A stretch of 46,525 nt of DNA, taken from positions 1 through 46,525 of the forward strand of contig WQYA01000009.1 in the NCBI GenBank assembly GCA_009781495.1, read 5' to 3'. The notes below the pieces were generated by a model. The model made no database searches. It worked only from the letters and a program-made list of their open reading frames with translations, and was not told the DNA's origin. The position numbers and the translations under genes were made by a program. Origin of the DNA: Cystobacterineae bacterium (GTDB lineage: Bacteria > Myxococcota > Myxococcia > Myxococcales > Myxococcaceae). The number at the start of each line of letters is the position of its first letter. Position 1 is the stretch's first letter. Below are positions 26,199 to 35,000 of this stretch, in pieces.

Positions 26199-26471
26199 TG
26201 GACGTCCAAATACCTATGGCTGTGCTTCCATGCGTTTTGAACGATATTGGAGCATCTCTCGAAAACCCAAACCTTTGATTAAAAACCATCGTAATTGATG
26301 ATCTGCAAAGCAGGTGCTGCAATTTCAACAAAGAGTGCTGCCTCCCAGAGAAACTTTCCTTCCCGCTCCCGCCTTCGGGGAAGGATAAAAAACCTTGGGG
26401 GTGTACCTGTGTTAACGGGCTATGTGGGCTAAACTTGCTTTTCCTAAGCCAGCAAAGGTAGGTAGGCTAGC
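26199..26471. promoter_or_regulatory. Divergent intergenic region pilM / pepA
   Basis: This is the only substantial gap upstream of the pil-to-tam block and must hold its promoter unless that lies inside pilM. On the minus strand CAGCAC-N5-TTGCA at 26319-26304 resembles a sigma-54 promoter: the -12 half is perfect, the -24 half weak (AG instead of GG). A hairpin (TCCTTCCC at 26357-26364 with GGGAAGGA at 26378-26385) is followed by A-rich, not U-rich, sequence on the plus strand. AGGTAGG before pepA ATG 26472 is its likely Shine-Dalgarno. No gene is seen here. Confidence 0.4.
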
Positions 26472-27977
26472 ATGCTGCTTTCTATTTCACCCACCCCCCA
26501 CGCCTCCTCTGGCCTCCTCGTCCTCCCCCTCTTCTCGGATAGCTTCGCTAAAACCTCCCATAACACCTCCCTGGCGCCCCTCCCCCCTGCCTTAGAAAAA
26601 ACCCTAAGGCCCCTCCTCCTCCAGGAAAAATTCAGCGCCAAGGCCGAACAAAGCTTCCTCCTGCATATGCCCCAGGGACTTCCTCAACCCCGCCTCCTCC
26701 TCCTGGGCTTGGGCGAAAAAGCACTCCTCCAAAATGACAAACTACGAAACCTCCTCGGAAACATCGTCAAAACAGCCAAAAAACTCAATGCCCCCAAAGT
26801 CAGCCTCCTCTGGCCGGAAACCCTTTGTACGCCTGACAACATACAGGCCGCCGCCGAGGGCGCTGTGCTGGGCAGCTATTCCTTTGACAAGTGGAAAAGC
26901 CAAAAAAACCCCGCAGCCCCCCCCAAATCCCTTCAGTTTGTCTGCAAAACCCATCCCCCCCGCCTGCGCCAACTCCAAACCGCCCTCTCCCTGGGACAAC
27001 GCATCGCCCAAGCTCAAAACTGGGCCCGCGCCCTCACCGACGAGCCTGCCCACAGCTTGACACCCCTCGCCTTGGCCAACGCCGCTAAAACCATGGCCCT
27101 TCAACATGGACTTAAAGCGCGCGTCTTCGGCCGCAACGCCTTGAAGCGCCTGCGTATGGGAATGTTTCTCGCCGTCGCTCAAGGCAGCGCCTTGGAGCCT
27201 CAACTCATTGAGTTGCGCTATGAGCCTAAATCCCCTGTACATAAAAAACGTAAACCCCTCTATTGGGTGGGTAAGGCTGTTACTTTTGACTCGGGCGGAC
27301 TCTCCCTTAAGTCCCACTCGGGGATGCTGGGCATGCATGCGGATATGGCAGGAGCTGCCGCCGTCATGGGCGCCATGCAAATGGTGGCCTCCCTGCGCCC
27401 CCCCTTCCCCGTCGTCGCCCTCCTCGGGGCCTGCGAAAATATGCCCTCCCATAAGGCCTATCGCCCTACGGATATCCTCATCTCACGTATGGGGAAAACC
27501 GTCGAAGTCTCCAATACCGACGCGGAAGGCCGCCTCGTCCTCGGAGACTTGCTCTGTCTGGCCGCTGAAAACAAACCCCTGGCCATTGTCAACCTCGCTA
27601 CCTTGACGGGCGCCTGCATGGTCGCCCTCGGCCACTCCATCGCCGGCCTCTTCGGCAACAACGAAACCCTCCTGGCCCACCTGGAAAAAGCCGCTCAACA
27701 GGCCGGAGAAAAAATATGGCGCCTCCCCCTCTGTGAAATACAAAAAGAAGAACTCAAATCCGACGTCGCGGACTTGAAAAATACCGGGGACGGCTATGGC
27801 GGCGCCATCCACGGCGCCCTCTTCCTCCGAGAATTCGTCCAGGAAACCCCCTGGGCCCACCTGGACATTTGCGGACCCTCCCGCAGCTTACACCCCTCCG
27901 GATGGAAACATAAAGGCGCTACGGGCTTCGGCATGCGTACCCTGCTCGCCCTCTTGGAACAATTGCCGACTGCCTAA
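26472..27977 (+). CDS. pepA: Leucyl aminopeptidase (M17 family)
   Basis: A 501-residue M17 cytosolic aminopeptidase. All active-site residues are in register with E. coli PepA, shifted by two: Lys268, Asp273, Asp291, Asp350 and Glu352 bind the two metals, and Lys280 and Arg354 are catalytic. Motifs are VGKAVTFDSGGLSLKS, HADMAGAA and NTDAEGRLVLGD. It releases N-terminal amino acids in protein and peptide turnover. The E. coli enzyme also binds DNA, which cannot be judged here. It stands alone, divergent from pilM and convergent with the next gene (18 bp between stops). Confidence 0.95.
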   Translation: MLLSISPTPHASSGLLVLPLFSDSFAKTSHNTSLAPLPPALEKTLRPLLLQEKFSAKAEQSFLLHMPQGLPQPRLLLLGLGEKALLQNDKLRNLLGNIVKTAKKLNAPKVSLLWPETLCTPDNIQAAAEGAVLGSYSFDKWKSQKNPAAPPKSLQFVCKTHPPRLRQLQTALSLGQRIAQAQNWARALTDEPAHSLTPLALANAAKTMALQHGLKARVFGRNALKRLRMGMFLAVAQGSALEPQLIELRYEPKSPVHKKRKPLYWVGKAVTFDSGGLSLKSHSGMLGMHADMAGAAAVMGAMQMVASLRPPFPVVALLGACENMPSHKAYRPTDILISRMGKTVEVSNTDAEGRLVLGDLLCLAAENKPLAIVNLATLTGACMVALGHSIAGLFGNNETLLAHLEKAAQQAGEKIWRLPLCEIQKEELKSDVADLKNTGDGYGGAIHGALFLREFVQETPWAHLDICGPSRSLHPSGWKHKGATGFGMRTLLALLEQLPTA

Positions 27978-27995
27978 AATATACCCCCAGCGGGC

Positions 27996-30068
27996 TTAAG
28001 GCGTCTCTTCCTCCACTGCGGGCATAAGCTCAGGCTCTACCTCCGGCGCCGACTCCGCCTCCTGGACTGCCCCCCCCCCAGCCGGTACCCCCCCCTCCGT
28101 TGAAGACGCCGCCTCTCTCTTCTCCTCAAGCACAGCTTCTTTCGTTGCAGCTTCCTTCTCTGCGCTTTCCTTCTCCGCGCCCTCTCTCAACGCAGCTTCC
28201 TTGGCCACGCTTTCCTTTTCAGCCGCCTCCTTGCTTGCACTTTCCTTCTCGGCAGTTTCCTTCGCTGCACTTTCCTTCTCGGCAGTTTCCTTCGTTGCGC
28301 TTTCTTTCGCCGGAGCCTCCTTCACAACGCTTTCCTTTGCCGTGGCTTCCGGAGGCTTCGCAGGGGCCACACTCAGCCCGTCCCAACAGTTGGAAGCCTG
28401 CGTCAGCAGGTTGGCTGAATTGCACAAGTCATGCCCAACCCGAGGCCATAAAGCAGCGCTGTCCAAGGCGGGTATGTCCACCACATAGGCCTCAAGCCTG
28501 TTGAGGCTTGGAGCAACCAATAACCCCCGCGTCGCGGACAAGGGCCATAGCCCCAAGGCATGCTCCGTCTCCACAACAGGCCACTGGTAACGCAGGGCTA
28601 TGTGCGCATCGTCTATCCCGAGAATAAAACCGTCTGCCGCTAACAGCATATGCCCGTCCCCTGTTAAAAGTCCCCCCCTCCCTCGCCATAGCACCCCTTC
28701 CACTTCCCCCCTCCTGCGGCCATCCGCCCCTAACTCCAATACCCCTCCGGCCAACGGCCCCTCCCCTCCTCCCCCGCTTGTACCCAACCATAACCCCCCC
28801 TCCCGCGTCAGCAGCAGGGACGTATATGCCCGGTAGCCGGCTATGGACATGGGGCTTAAGTTGAGCCTAAACCCCAGCAGCTGCACCCCCGCCCTCAGCC
28901 ATAGGGTGCTGCGCGTCGCCGCAATCTCCATGGGCGGGGACTTCTTCTCCATGGCATAGGCACCCCTCTCCTCCAACCCCTCCGGCCTTAGGTGCATGGC
29001 CCTCAGCCATGTCTTCTGCCCCACCTCATCCAACATATAAAGCTGCATCTCCCCCTGCTCGCTGAGGGCTGCCACCATCGGATGCGTCTCGTCTATGTGC
29101 CCCGTAACCACCCCCATGGAGGTGCACCCCTTGCCTAACTCAAAACGTACCACCACATATTTGAGCTCCCGGCTGCTGCCGCTGCTCCCCGTGGAAAGCG
29201 GTAAACGCGTCAATATGGAAAGCGGCCCCCTAACAGAAGCGTTTAACACCACCATCCTCCCAAAAGAAGCCCCTGTCCCAAATTGCGAAGCCTCGCATGC
29301 CCCTACCCCCTCCGGCCGCCTCCCCGTCTGTACATCCCATACATAAATCTGCCCGCCTATGGCTACAACCACCACCTCCCGGCCATTGTGCTTGGCAATA
29401 ACAGGAGATACCTTCGCTACCCCCAAAGCCTCTGTCGCCCATATAAGCCTTCCTTGCGTGTCTATGGCTAATACCCGACACGCTAAACCTCCACAACCCT
29501 CCCCCGGGCCTGTGGCAAAAACAAACAGCCCCGTGGAAGTCTGGGCCAATTCTACCTCAGCATTCAAGGGAAAGGGCTCCAACACCCATTTCTTGCGGCT
29601 GATGTGCAGATGCATGTCGCTGGAGGGAAAACGCGCCAAGCCCTCGATGGGCGTCAACGTCAGCTTCGTCCCGGCACTCCTAATGTCATGCTGGCCATAA
29701 ATCTCTCGGAATTGGGCCAAGTCTATTTCAAAGCATTGCTGAAAAACCACCTTGCCCGGCAACTCCGCAACACAGGGGACAGTGCTCGCCAGCACGGCTT
29801 GAGCGCCTATCTGCGCCTCCAGGCCAAAAAAACGGCCTTCGGCTTCCGTCGACACCATGCTTAAAAAAACCTTGTCGTCCCTCCCCCAAAATCGGTTCTC
29901 ATCCTCAGGTAAAAACCTAAAGCCAAATACCTTGCCGGATAACTCGGAAGACGCTTCCTCCTGTGAAGCTGCTTTGAACCACAACCCCTTCAAAGCAAAT
30001 ATGCCCGCCGCACAACAGGCCAGCACCGCACAAGCCCCTAAAACCACATGAGCCCAGCGTTCACGCAT
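27996..30068 (-). CDS. Membrane-anchored protein, beta-propeller-like, with Lys/Glu repeat tail
   Basis: A 690-residue protein that I do not recognise as a named family. An N-terminal membrane anchor (about residues 8-28) is followed by a body with propeller-like strands (CRVLAIDTQGRLIWATEALG, AIGGQIYVWDVQTGR, GGLLTGDGHMLLAADGFIL), reminiscent of PQQ-type propellers. A Lys/Glu-rich tail of strict period five (AKESV-VKEAP-AKESA...) comes next, then a Gly/Glu-rich C-terminus. C10 and C8 runs on the plus strand (28070-28079, 28088-28095) lie in the tail codons. A strong Shine-Dalgarno (AAGGAG) precedes the ATG. It is last of four co-directional genes after the acyl-CoA ligase (28 bp gap). Probably periplasmic. 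Confidence 0.75.
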   Translation of the reverse strand: MRERWAHVVLGACAVLACCAAGIFALKGLWFKAASQEEASSELSGKVFGFRFLPEDENRFWGRDDKVFLSMVSTEAEGRFFGLEAQIGAQAVLASTVPCVAELPGKVVFQQCFEIDLAQFREIYGQHDIRSAGTKLTLTPIEGLARFPSSDMHLHISRKKWVLEPFPLNAEVELAQTSTGLFVFATGPGEGCGGLACRVLAIDTQGRLIWATEALGVAKVSPVIAKHNGREVVVVAIGGQIYVWDVQTGRRPEGVGACEASQFGTGASFGRMVVLNASVRGPLSILTRLPLSTGSSGSSRELKYVVVRFELGKGCTSMGVVTGHIDETHPMVAALSEQGEMQLYMLDEVGQKTWLRAMHLRPEGLEERGAYAMEKKSPPMEIAATRSTLWLRAGVQLLGFRLNLSPMSIAGYRAYTSLLLTREGGLWLGTSGGGGEGPLAGGVLELGADGRRRGEVEGVLWRGRGGLLTGDGHMLLAADGFILGIDDAHIALRYQWPVVETEHALGLWPLSATRGLLVAPSLNRLEAYVVDIPALDSAALWPRVGHDLCNSANLLTQASNCWDGLSVAPAKPPEATAKESVVKEAPAKESATKETAEKESAAKETAEKESASKEAAEKESVAKEAALREGAEKESAEKEAATKEAVLEEKREAASSTEGGVPAGGGAVQEAESAPEVEPELMPAVEEETP
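28141..28350. repeat. 15-bp tandem repeat array, about 14 diverged units
   Basis: Units such as TTCTCGGCAGTTTCC and TTCGCTGCACTTTCC repeat every 15 bases through this stretch. They encode the pentapeptide pattern xKE(S/A/T)x on the minus strand. Units alternate in type and some neighbours are identical (28246-28260 and 28276-28290), suggesting recent duplication. Changes in copy number would keep the frame. Confidence 0.8.
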
Positions 30069-30096
30069 CTGTCCAGCTCCTTTGGTTAATGGCTTA

Positions 30097-31992
30097 TTAT
30101 CTCAACGCGCTTAAATTTTCTTCGTTGAGGATGTTTTTTCCTTCCGAGGTATAGAGGTGTTCAATTCGGTGGGCATAACGCTCGGTAATTCTGCTGCGTA
30201 CAATCTTCATGGTGCTGTTCATCAACCCGTTCTGTTCGCTAAACCCTTCGGGCAATACCGCAAGGGCCGTCGGCAACCATTGCTCGGGGAATTTGCCGGC
30301 ATATAGGCCGCCTTTTCTGTATTGCTTCACTTCATCCTGCAAAAGGCTCAGCGCCTTGCGTTTGCCTTCGGGTGAATCCCATTCCAAATGCTGTTCTCTT
30401 ATATAGGCCTTCAGAGCTTCTTTGTTGGGCACAACCAAGGCCGAAGTATAGGGGTTCTGGTTGTTATAAAGCATCAGGCAGTCAATATAGGGCGAACGGG
30501 TGGCAATCTCCTCCTCAATGCCTTCAGGACTGTATTTTTCGCCGCCGCTGCTGATAAGCAGGCTTTTGAAGCGGCCTGTCACATAGAGAAAACTGTCTTC
30601 ATCCACGTGGCCCATGTCGCCCGTGTGCAGCCAATTGTCGCGTATGGCTTCGGCAGTGGCCTTGGGGTTTTTCCAATAGCCGCCCATAACGTTTTCCCCG
30701 CGGATAACAATCTCCCCCTTCTCCCCTATCGGAAGCTCTTTGCCGTCGGTATCGCAAATTTTTAAATCCATCGGCTGTACAAGAAAACCCGAGGAGCCCA
30801 GCTTGTGGTTTTTCCAGCCATTGGCCGAAACCACCGGTGTGGCTTCCGAGAGGCCATAGCCCTGAAACATGGGAATGCCCAACGCATAATAAAAACGCTG
30901 TATGTTGGTATCCAAATAGGCGCCGCCGCCTATAAAGAAATCCAACTCTCCCCCGAAAAACGCACGCACCTTCGAGAAGAAAATTTTGTCGTATAAAGCC
31001 AAAAGCGGACGCTTCCAAAATTGGGCAAACCCGCCCTTGTTGTGGCCTTCTTTATTATAGGAATAGGCTAGGTTTAATGCATGGTTAAACAGCTTCCAGG
31101 TGAGGGGGCCTTTGGCCTGAATTCCCGCTTCAATATTCTTCCTGAAGTTTTTGGCCAAGGAAGGCACGCTCAGCAAAATGTTCGGTTTTATCTCTTGGAG
31201 GTTGCCGGGAATGTTTTTCAGCGTCTCAATGGGCGTACGCCCCGCTTTCACTGTGGCCACACTCGCGCCATAGGCCATGAAGCAATAGAAGCCCGCCACA
31301 TGCGCAAAACAATGATCCAAGGGCAAAATGAGGAGGTTTTTATAGTGGGGGGGAAACTGCATGGTGGACATGGCCTGTTCCACGTTGGCCGTATAGTTGC
31401 GGTGGGTGAGGATGACGCCTTTGGGCGAGGCGATGGTGCCCGAGGTATAGCTGATGTTGGCGAAGTCCGCGCCCACCAGCTGCGAGCCGGCCACTTGGAC
31501 ACATTCGGGCTCGGCGCTGAGTTTCTGGTCACCCATGCGACAAACTTCGCTGAGCGGAATTTCCTTTTCGCGGTATTCGTCGCGCTCGTCGAGCACAATA
31601 ATTTTTTCCAGCAAAGGCAACTCGTCGACAATGGCGCGTATTTTCGGCAACTGTATGCCCGAGACCACAACATATTTGGACTCGGAATGTTGCAGACGGA
31701 AAAGCAATTCGCTGCGCTCTTCGAGTTTGATGGACAAGGGCACATTCACAGCTCCGGTATGGAGAATGGCCAACTCGCCCACAATCCAATCGTTCCTCCC
31801 CTCTGAAAGCAGGGCTACCCTGTCTTTGTAGCCGACGCCAAGCTGCAACAACCCGGCAGCAATACGGTATACCTGTTCTTTGGTTTGGCTGTAGCTCAGC
31901 GCTTCAAAACGGTTGGTTTTCTTTTCCCACAGGAAGGGGTTAGGGGCATATTTCTCAACACATTCATGAAACAATTGGATGATGGTCTTCAT
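30097..31992 (-). CDS. Long-chain fatty acid-CoA ligase (AMP-binding)
   Basis: A 631-residue ANL-superfamily enzyme resembling FadD15/FAA-type ligases. The phosphate loop reads YTSGTIASPKGVILTHRNY, the adenine-binding motif is FQGYGLSEATP, and the hinge aspartate motif is WLHTGDMGHVDEDSFLYVTGR, followed by ISSGGEKYSPEGIEEEI. The C-terminal STMKIVR carries the probable catalytic Lys. The loop has Ile-Ala where most members have Thr-Gly (TSGTTG), so activity deserves caution. It would activate fatty acids to acyl-CoA via acyl-AMP. It lies 21 bp after the alpha-2-macroglobulin gene and 28 bp before the propeller-like gene. Confidence 0.92.
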   Translation of the reverse strand: MKTIIQLFHECVEKYAPNPFLWEKKTNRFEALSYSQTKEQVYRIAAGLLQLGVGYKDRVALLSEGRNDWIVGELAILHTGAVNVPLSIKLEERSELLFRLQHSESKYVVVSGIQLPKIRAIVDELPLLEKIIVLDERDEYREKEIPLSEVCRMGDQKLSAEPECVQVAGSQLVGADFANISYTSGTIASPKGVILTHRNYTANVEQAMSTMQFPPHYKNLLILPLDHCFAHVAGFYCFMAYGASVATVKAGRTPIETLKNIPGNLQEIKPNILLSVPSLAKNFRKNIEAGIQAKGPLTWKLFNHALNLAYSYNKEGHNKGGFAQFWKRPLLALYDKIFFSKVRAFFGGELDFFIGGGAYLDTNIQRFYYALGIPMFQGYGLSEATPVVSANGWKNHKLGSSGFLVQPMDLKICDTDGKELPIGEKGEIVIRGENVMGGYWKNPKATAEAIRDNWLHTGDMGHVDEDSFLYVTGRFKSLLISSGGEKYSPEGIEEEIATRSPYIDCLMLYNNQNPYTSALVVPNKEALKAYIREQHLEWDSPEGKRKALSLLQDEVKQYRKGGLYAGKFPEQWLPTALAVLPEGFSEQNGLMNSTMKIVRSRITERYAHRIEHLYTSEGKNILNEENLSALR

Positions 31993-32013
31993 GGCTCTTA
32001 ACTGTTTTTCTCT

Positions 32014-35000
32014 TTAGGGGACAACATGGAGAATATGCCCTTGGGAATGGGCTGAAAACTCCGGCGCATACATGGACTGTATGCTGGCCGGGGCCAGCCG
32101 GAATTTTCCCACCATGCTTGCAACCCAACGGTAGCTCAACCTAAATTCTCCTTTAGGCAACTTCTCAAAAAAATAATTCTGCCCTGAGTCCCTCACCTCT
32201 TCATAACAAGCATAACCCTTCTCCCATCGCCACCCGGAAAGCATGCTGCGAGGCTCAAAACCTGCCGCCCTCACGTCCCTTATATGCACATATTCGGCTG
32301 GGGCCTTCACTTTAAGCCTTAACTCTACCTCCAGCTCCTCCCCTAAGTGAAGCGCTTCCCCTTCTTTTAAAGGAATACGCCTTAGCCCCCCTGCTCCGGC
32401 TGTATTTTTAAAATAGGCGCGCGAAACCGCAAACAAGTCCCCATCCCCTTTTTCAGGCAAACGCTCCGTGGAATAGTGCCAGGTGGCCGAGGCAAACTGA
32501 AACCCGTCCGTCTTCTGCAACACTTGAATGCGACTCATGGTTTTTGGCTGAATCTCCTGGCCCTCCAATACCCATTGCTGCCGGCCGGTCTCCAGCCGAG
32601 AAGGCTCAAACACAAACGTCTTCTCGGCCGGCCCCATGTGCACCTCCACTCGCTCCTCCTTGCCTATGAGGTTTTGTAATTTCAAATAGCCCACCAAGGC
32701 ATAAAGCACCTCTGCCGTCGTGCGCGTCGAGCGCCAATGCGACAACTTCTTGTTCAAAAAAAGCCAGTGCACCAACCCCTTGGCACGCGCGTCCCCAGGG
32801 GAAATTTTCGTCAGCGCATGCAGGGTGAAGGCATGGTTTTCAAGGGTATCGTTATACCATACCCAGGACATGGCCTCGGGAGCCCAAAAACGCCCCTCGT
32901 TCTCTGTCTCGCGCGAAAGCCTCATCCAACTCTCCAACCACGCCTTGGCGCGCCGGTTCTCCTTCATGTGGTGCAAAGTCAAAGCCGTCAACATGCGCAG
33001 CCTCGGGGCAAGTTGCGCCCGCTTGGCCTCGGCATAGGCGAGGAGTTTTTGCTGCTTCTCCTTGCTGATGCCCGTCACGGAGGGCTCAAACAAGGAGGCT
33101 GCATAATTCACTAAGACGACGTCTTCTATACACCCCCCCTTCTTCATACAACCCTCTAGCCACCCCACTAACTCCCCTTTGAGAAAATGCCACCCCCTCG
33201 CTACCATGGCCTCCGGAATCGGCATCTCAAACTCCTTGGCCCGCGCAAAACCTACCAGCATATAGCCGGTCATATAAACGGATGAGCGCCCCCCCGGAAA
33301 CCAGGGGAAACCCCCATCCGGGTTTTGAATACGCTGCAATTTGTCCAGTGCGTGGCGGGTTTGCTGCTGCGCAACCCCCGGCTCCAAAAGGTTGACGGCC
33401 TTCACCCATGGGGGCTCCTCCCCCCCCCTCGCGTTGGTGAAAAAGGGCGTCTCCTCCAGGGCCAACTTGCGGTTGGCATCCGCTTCGTCAAAGCGTGCAA
33501 GCGGCGTTGTACGCTGGGGGGCCAACTGCTCGGCCCAACTCGAAAGCTGGGGGTTTTGACGAAACAGGGAGGCCAGCATGCCCGCAGAAAAAAACCGGTT
33601 AAAGGTTTGTTCGCTGCACTCATAGGGGTAGGTGGCTAAATAGGGTAAGGCTTCTAGGGCCCCTGCCAATAGCTGCCCATCTATCCCTATGCTTAGCCGC
33701 TCATTGAGCCGCGTAGCGTCCGCCTTGGCCATGTCCTCAAAAACCATCTCCTTCTTCTGCTTCCCCTTCAGGGCTATAAAACGGGACTGGGTTAAATGCA
33801 TACGCGAGGGCAGGAGGGGCAAAATCCTCTGCTCCCCGTCTGTGTAGTCCCCTGCTTTGGCGAATACCTTCACCCCCACCTCCCCTAGGCCTAGGGGGAC
33901 TTTTAAAATAAACTCTAACTTTGCTAACCCCTGCGCCGGCACGTGGAAGGCCCGCCGGGGTTCTACAAGGCCAAAACGGGCGTTCAACGACTGCTGCGTT
34001 TCCGGCTCAAACAATTCCAAAACCAGCTCGCCGGACAGGGCCTCGCCGCTCGCGTTGTTCACCACAACCGCCCATGTCGCCTCGTCCCCCTCCCGTAAAA
34101 ACCTCGGCAAATAGGGGCGTACCATCAGCTCCTTCGCCGTCTGCGTCCTCTGCGTCAACACCGGGCTGCCCTGCCCCCGCTGGTTGTGGGCTACCGCCAT
34201 GACATTCCATGAGGTGAGGGCGTCGGGGACTTCAAAATCCATGCTCGTCTGCCCCCGGGCATCCGTCGTCAGCGTGGGCAAAAAGAAAGCCGTCTCCGCA
34301 AAATTTTGGCGCAGGGGGGGGCCGGCCGACGGCGACGGCGGCGGCGGCGCACCCGCCACCCCTTTGGGCGCCTGTTCGGCCATCATGGGCATTGCCAAAC
34401 CCCTGCTCCGGCTGAGCCCTCCCCACCCCCCGACGTCCATCGCCAGAGAAATGCCCTCCGGCATCCATGGCCGCCAACGCTGCGGGTAAAGCTTGAGTAC
34501 GCTGGGCAAAGCGTGGGGGGCTAAAGCATCCAAGGAGCGATCGTACATCAGCCCCAATACCTCGGCTTCGCCCTCGCCCGCAGGCTTGCCCTTGTGGTTG
34601 ACGGAAAGGACAAAACGCTCCTGTACCCCCGGACGCAGCTGCTCGCGGAAACTCGAAAACGACAAGCCTAACTCTTTGTTGTCCCAGGGGACGGTTATGT
34701 CCATGGACATAGGGCGGGCTATAAAATCCCTGAGGCTTAAAATACGAAGGCTGAGGCCCCCCCTGTCCTCTTCCCCTATACGCCATTTAAACTCCCCTAG
34801 GGTATCCCCCGCATAAACCCATTGGGCGCTCAGGCGCTTGTCCCTCCTAAAAAGCTCTATATAAAAAGCTTGGCCCTTGTGCCGGGAGGCTAAAAATAAT
34901 TTTAACTCCTCGCCTACTTTTAGCTCCGTCTTCTCCAACTGTACCCATGCCTCCAATGGCATGCCCAAACGCGTGTCCACTACCAGCAAGTCCTGCTCCG

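Noticed and set aside
26357-26392. Terminator hairpin between pilM and pepA
   Set aside because: The stem is followed by A residues on the plus strand and has no U-tract on the minus strand.
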